From: Maribacter_C sp047345145
GTDB taxonomy: Bacteria > Bacteroidota > Bacteroidia > Flavobacteriales > Flavobacteriaceae
Direction: 5' to 3'
DNA length: 64,000 nt
NCBI RefSeq assembly: GCF_047345145.1
Contig: NZ_JBLFER010000005.1
Coordinates: 62,001-126,000, forward strand
Shown in pieces: positions 62,701-64,000 of this stretch. The translations under genes were made by a program, and so were the position numbers. How positions within the stretch are numbered: the stretch's first letter is position 1; each line of letters starts with the position of its first letter. The notes beneath the pieces are model-generated. The model was not told the origin of the DNA. It made no database searches and saw nothing but the letters and a program-made list of their open reading frames with translations.

Positions 62701-62874
62701 GTTACCATCAAAGTCAGTTTGGGTTCCGGTAGTGGTTCCTTTAACTACGACACTTGCTCCAGGCAAGGGGCCGTTAGCATCGGAAACTGTTCCGGTTACT
62801 TCTTGCGCTTGTGTTAGTCCGAAGCATAAAAATGCTCCAACTACTAACAAGCTTCTGAGTAGCGTAATCTTCAT
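59785..62874 (-). CDS. SusC/RagA-family TonB-dependent outer-membrane transporter
   Basis: This 1029-aa protein has a signal peptide to about AQA (24) and a carboxypeptidase-regulatory-like domain (about 25-100). A TonB-box-like EEVVVIGYGT follows near 101, then the plug domain with the SusC signature RGSNSIRSNNNPLFVVDGVP, and a 22-strand barrel ending in Phe (TLGLNAKF). It imports glycans or oligosaccharides through the outer membrane using TonB energy, together with SusD. A LacI-type operator candidate lies 104 bp upstream. Confidence 0.95.
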   Translation of the reverse strand: MKITLLRSLLVVGAFLCFGLTQAQEVTGTVSDANGPLPGASVVVKGTTTGTQTDFDGNYTINAESDATLVYSYVGFKTQEIAVNGQSSINVTMQEDAEALEEVVVIGYGTTTVKDATGSVTAVTSEDFNGGIISSPEQLIQGKTAGVQISQSSGEPGAGIAIRIRGSNSIRSNNNPLFVVDGVPLSDEGTTPNAGGIVDGGDSARNPLNFINPNDIESMSILKDGSATAIYGSRGANGVVIITTKSGKGSQGGTFEWSSDLSISSPANEYDLFNAAEYRAQNLALRNEPVPTFDDNTGSDTDWQDVITRTAASTNNNLSYSNNYGKGNVRATFSYGRQLGIIEKSGQERVTGRINAAHRFLNDKLRLSVQASISRVEDQAPAISGGAGASGNLIGAAYSAPPTWPNEPGFSIDGNRLNPANILASFEAQTITDRLLVNAAAEYDIVESLMARVSVGYDNSDAFASSVASGGYLNNGRITGNGQASYNTLEATSKLLDVTLTYDKDFGDSNLKALVGYSFQDFQRQGYNSQGWGGGGTDLNQMFQLIEENAESFSNLLTNFQQLGYDENGSGNNFVNVLLPFDNTGTIPNGGVSNFRSFWLDTFNNTDELQSFFGRVNYSLNNKFLFTATVRADGSSRFGTNNKYGIFPSGAFAWKLSEEDFVGDNVSTLKLRLSAGVTGNQGGLGYANYLKRQRFGGAGISNDGIVVRPGIETVAVQNPDLKWESTTDYNLGIDFGFNADRFRGSVDVYRKETNDLLFRQAAAAPAFDPFKFSNLENGTIINQGVELALGYDLVQTDKVGFSVDFNIAYNNNVVEGLNGTTADFGAINGPGLTGAFAQRLGEGRSLFSFYMAEYSEDASGVPNFSADDKGFVDKDALPDITTGLSLNFNAGRFDASAFFAGQFGFYIYNNTANAFLNRPTFETSRNATPDALELTSQEVSTLYLEKGDFVRLQNLSVGYNLPVSGEGLFKSMRLSLNGQNLFVLTGYSGLDPEVSSSTGDLGTGIPSAGIDYTSFPRPRTFTLGLNAKF

Positions 62875-62963
62875 AGATGTTAATTTAAGTTGAGTTAATT
62901 TAATTTAAACTGAAATTCAAGAGTTAAAAATATGTAAAAAAAGTGTTAAACTGAGTTTAAGTG

Positions 62964-62971
62964 TAAATCTA
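62964..62971 (-). promoter_or_regulatory. Possible -7 box (TAGATTTA) for susC
   Basis: On the minus strand TAGATTTA agrees with TAnnTTTG at seven of eight positions, seven bases downstream of the operator candidate. No clear -33 TTG is seen. Confidence 0.3.
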
Positions 62972-62977
62972 CAAACT

Positions 62978-62993
62978 ACGAAAACGGTTTCGT
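62978..62993. promoter_or_regulatory. LacI-family operator candidate upstream of susC
   Basis: ACGAAAACGGTTTCGT is a 16-bp palindrome with a single mismatched pair and a central CG, the typical form of LacI/PurR-family operators. It lies between the divergent susC and LacI-family regulator genes, 104 bp from the susC ATG. Confidence 0.6.
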
Positions 62994-63111
62994 GTTGATA
63001 ACTTTTCCAAAATAAGATAATATTGATTTAAGATGCGTAAAATTAGGCATTTCGCATTTTTTTTAATGCAAAAAAGCAAAATTTGTACAATTCAACAAAT
63101 ATAAACCTTTT

Positions 63112-63119
63112 TATTTTTG
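63112..63119 (+). promoter_or_regulatory. Bacteroidota-type -7 box (TATTTTTG) for the LacI-family gene
   Basis: TATTTTTG is an exact match to TAnnTTTG. The expected start of transcription (about 63126) falls within a perfect palindrome, ATTTCAA-A-TTGAAAT (63123-63137). A second, weaker box (TTACTTTG, 63203-63210) is nearer to the gene. Confidence 0.4.
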
Positions 63120-63229
63120 TTGATTTCAAATTGAAATTGACTCGTTTCTGACTGGAAAATGTTAAAAAACAACATTTTATTAATATAAGTTGCTTTAAAC
63201 AATTACTTTGGATTTGTTAAACCTTTAAA

Positions 63230-64000
63230 ATGATACCATTGCGCAGAAAAATAACATTAAAAGATATTGCAAGAGAACTGGAGGTGTCAATTTCTACGGT
63301 ATCGAAAGCTTTAAAAAATAGCGAAGAAATTGGCAGAGATACCAAAGAAAAAGTTCAAGCATTTGCAAAACTTTATAACTATAAGCCTAACAACATAGCA
63401 GTAAGTCTTAAAAATAAGCATACTAAGAATATTGGGGTTATTATACCTGATATTGTGCATTATTTTTTTACTACGGTATTTCGCGGCATTGAGAAGTATG
63501 CGAATAGCAGAGGTTATAATGTAATCGCCTGCGTTTCCTATGGTTCTTTTGATAAGGAGGTTATAAACATGGAGATGTTGGCAAATGGCAGTATCGATGG
63601 CTTTATCATGGCCCTTTCAAGCGAGACGCAGCAGAAAAATGATTATAACCATTTAAGAGAGGTTACACAACAGGGCATTCCTTTAGTATTGTTTGATAGC
63701 ACGACGGATGAAATAGATTGTGATAAAGTGGTCATCAATGATGAAGCAGCTGCCTATGAAGCGGTAAAAAAAATGTTGTCATCAGGAAAGAAACGAATCG
63801 CCCTTTTTTCCACTGGTGATTTTTACACGGTTAACAAGAAAAGGGAAAAGGGATATCGACGGGCTCTTGCTGAATATAATATTGAAGTAGATGAAGATTT
63901 AATTTTGAAAATGCCACCTGATGAAAATATCGATATTATTGACCCTTTCTTGGAAAGGAATAAGATAGATGCAGTATTGGCCGTAAATGAGATAACAGCA
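63230..64000 (+). CDS. LacI-family transcriptional regulator, N-terminal part (runs off window end)
   Basis: The frame is open from ATG 63230 to the last base (257 codons). A LacI-type helix-turn-helix lies at about 9-30 (TLKDIARELEVSISTVSKAL), followed by the hinge and a periplasmic-binding-protein-like effector domain starting near NIGVIIPDIVHYFF (about 67), with the GFIMALSS and DEAAAYEAV segments typical of the family. It is divergent from susC and next to xylBA, so it probably controls the xylose locus in response to xylose or a metabolite. The missing C-terminus prevents a closer look at the ligand site. Confidence 0.93.
   Translation, partial: MIPLRRKITLKDIARELEVSISTVSKALKNSEEIGRDTKEKVQAFAKLYNYKPNNIAVSLKNKHTKNIGVIIPDIVHYFFTTVFRGIEKYANSRGYNVIACVSYGSFDKEVINMEMLANGSIDGFIMALSSETQQKNDYNHLREVTQQGIPLVLFDSTTDEIDCDKVVINDEAAAYEAVKKMLSSGKKRIALFSTGDFYTVNKKREKGYRRALAEYNIEVDEDLILKMPPDENIDIIDPFLERNKIDAVLAVNEITA

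Overview
The window looks like a chromosomal segment of a marine Flavobacteriaceae member (Bacteroidota), of the Maribacter/Zobellia/Arenibacter kind. The evidence is an AT-rich genome, a SusC/SusD pair, arrays of FtsX-type permeases ending in NPVKSLRTE, large FG-GAP/UnbV (CRTAC1-like) lipoproteins, lipoprotein signals throughout, and Bacteroidota-type -7 boxes (TAnnTTTG) upstream of several genes. I saw no rRNA, tRNA, CRISPR, transposase or phage genes. The genus is inference; the phylum is secure.

Layout. 1-11407 (+): five FtsX/MacB-type ABC permeases in tandem (the first cut by the window edge), followed by one LolD/MacB-type ATPase. 11408-11640: an 8-bp microsatellite and a promoter. 11641-14499 (+): Mrp/ApbC P-loop ATPase, NifU C-terminal scaffold, TrxR-like ferredoxin-NADP reductase and adrenodoxin-type ferredoxin, probably an Fe-S/electron-transfer set. 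14660-16396 (-): MsbA-like ABC exporter. 16542-23364 (+): penicillin-acylase-family lipoprotein, ABC ATPase, and an ABC-2 permease fused to an M1 peptidase. 23456-28964 (-): a secreted protein of unknown function, a four-gene operon (GntP permease, RidA, DSD1-type PLP enzyme, M19 dipeptidase) that reads as D-serine/D-amino-acid catabolism, and aquaporin Z. 29119-32767: exported class V aminotransferase, a cassette-like SRPBCC gene between inverted repeats, a coiled-coil lipoprotein and a metallophosphoesterase. 32882-40246: GAF protein, an HD phosphohydrolase fused to a Pycsar-effector-like membrane domain, and a 1237-aa metallophosphoesterase/kinase-like/beta-barrel protein. 40293-53319 (-): a six-gene, nearly gapless operon with three CRTAC1-like lipoproteins, a vanadium-haloperoxidase-like protein, a GyrI-like membrane-anchored protein and a beta-propeller lipoprotein. 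53523-64000: xylose locus with SSS symporter, xylA, xylB, susD, susC and a divergent LacI-family regulator that is cut by the window end.

How the genes work together. The xylose locus forms a complete route: SusCD import across the outer membrane, Na+-coupled inner-membrane uptake, isomerisation and phosphorylation. A CpG-centred 16-bp palindrome upstream of susC is a plausible LacI-family operator. In the D-amino-acid operon, a DsdX-like permease would import substrate, the PLP enzyme would release 2-aminoacrylate, and RidA would hydrolyse it. The least understood and most interesting parts are the six-gene surface-lipoprotein/haloperoxidase operon, the HD-PycTM protein and the metallophosphoesterase/kinase-like/barrel fusion.
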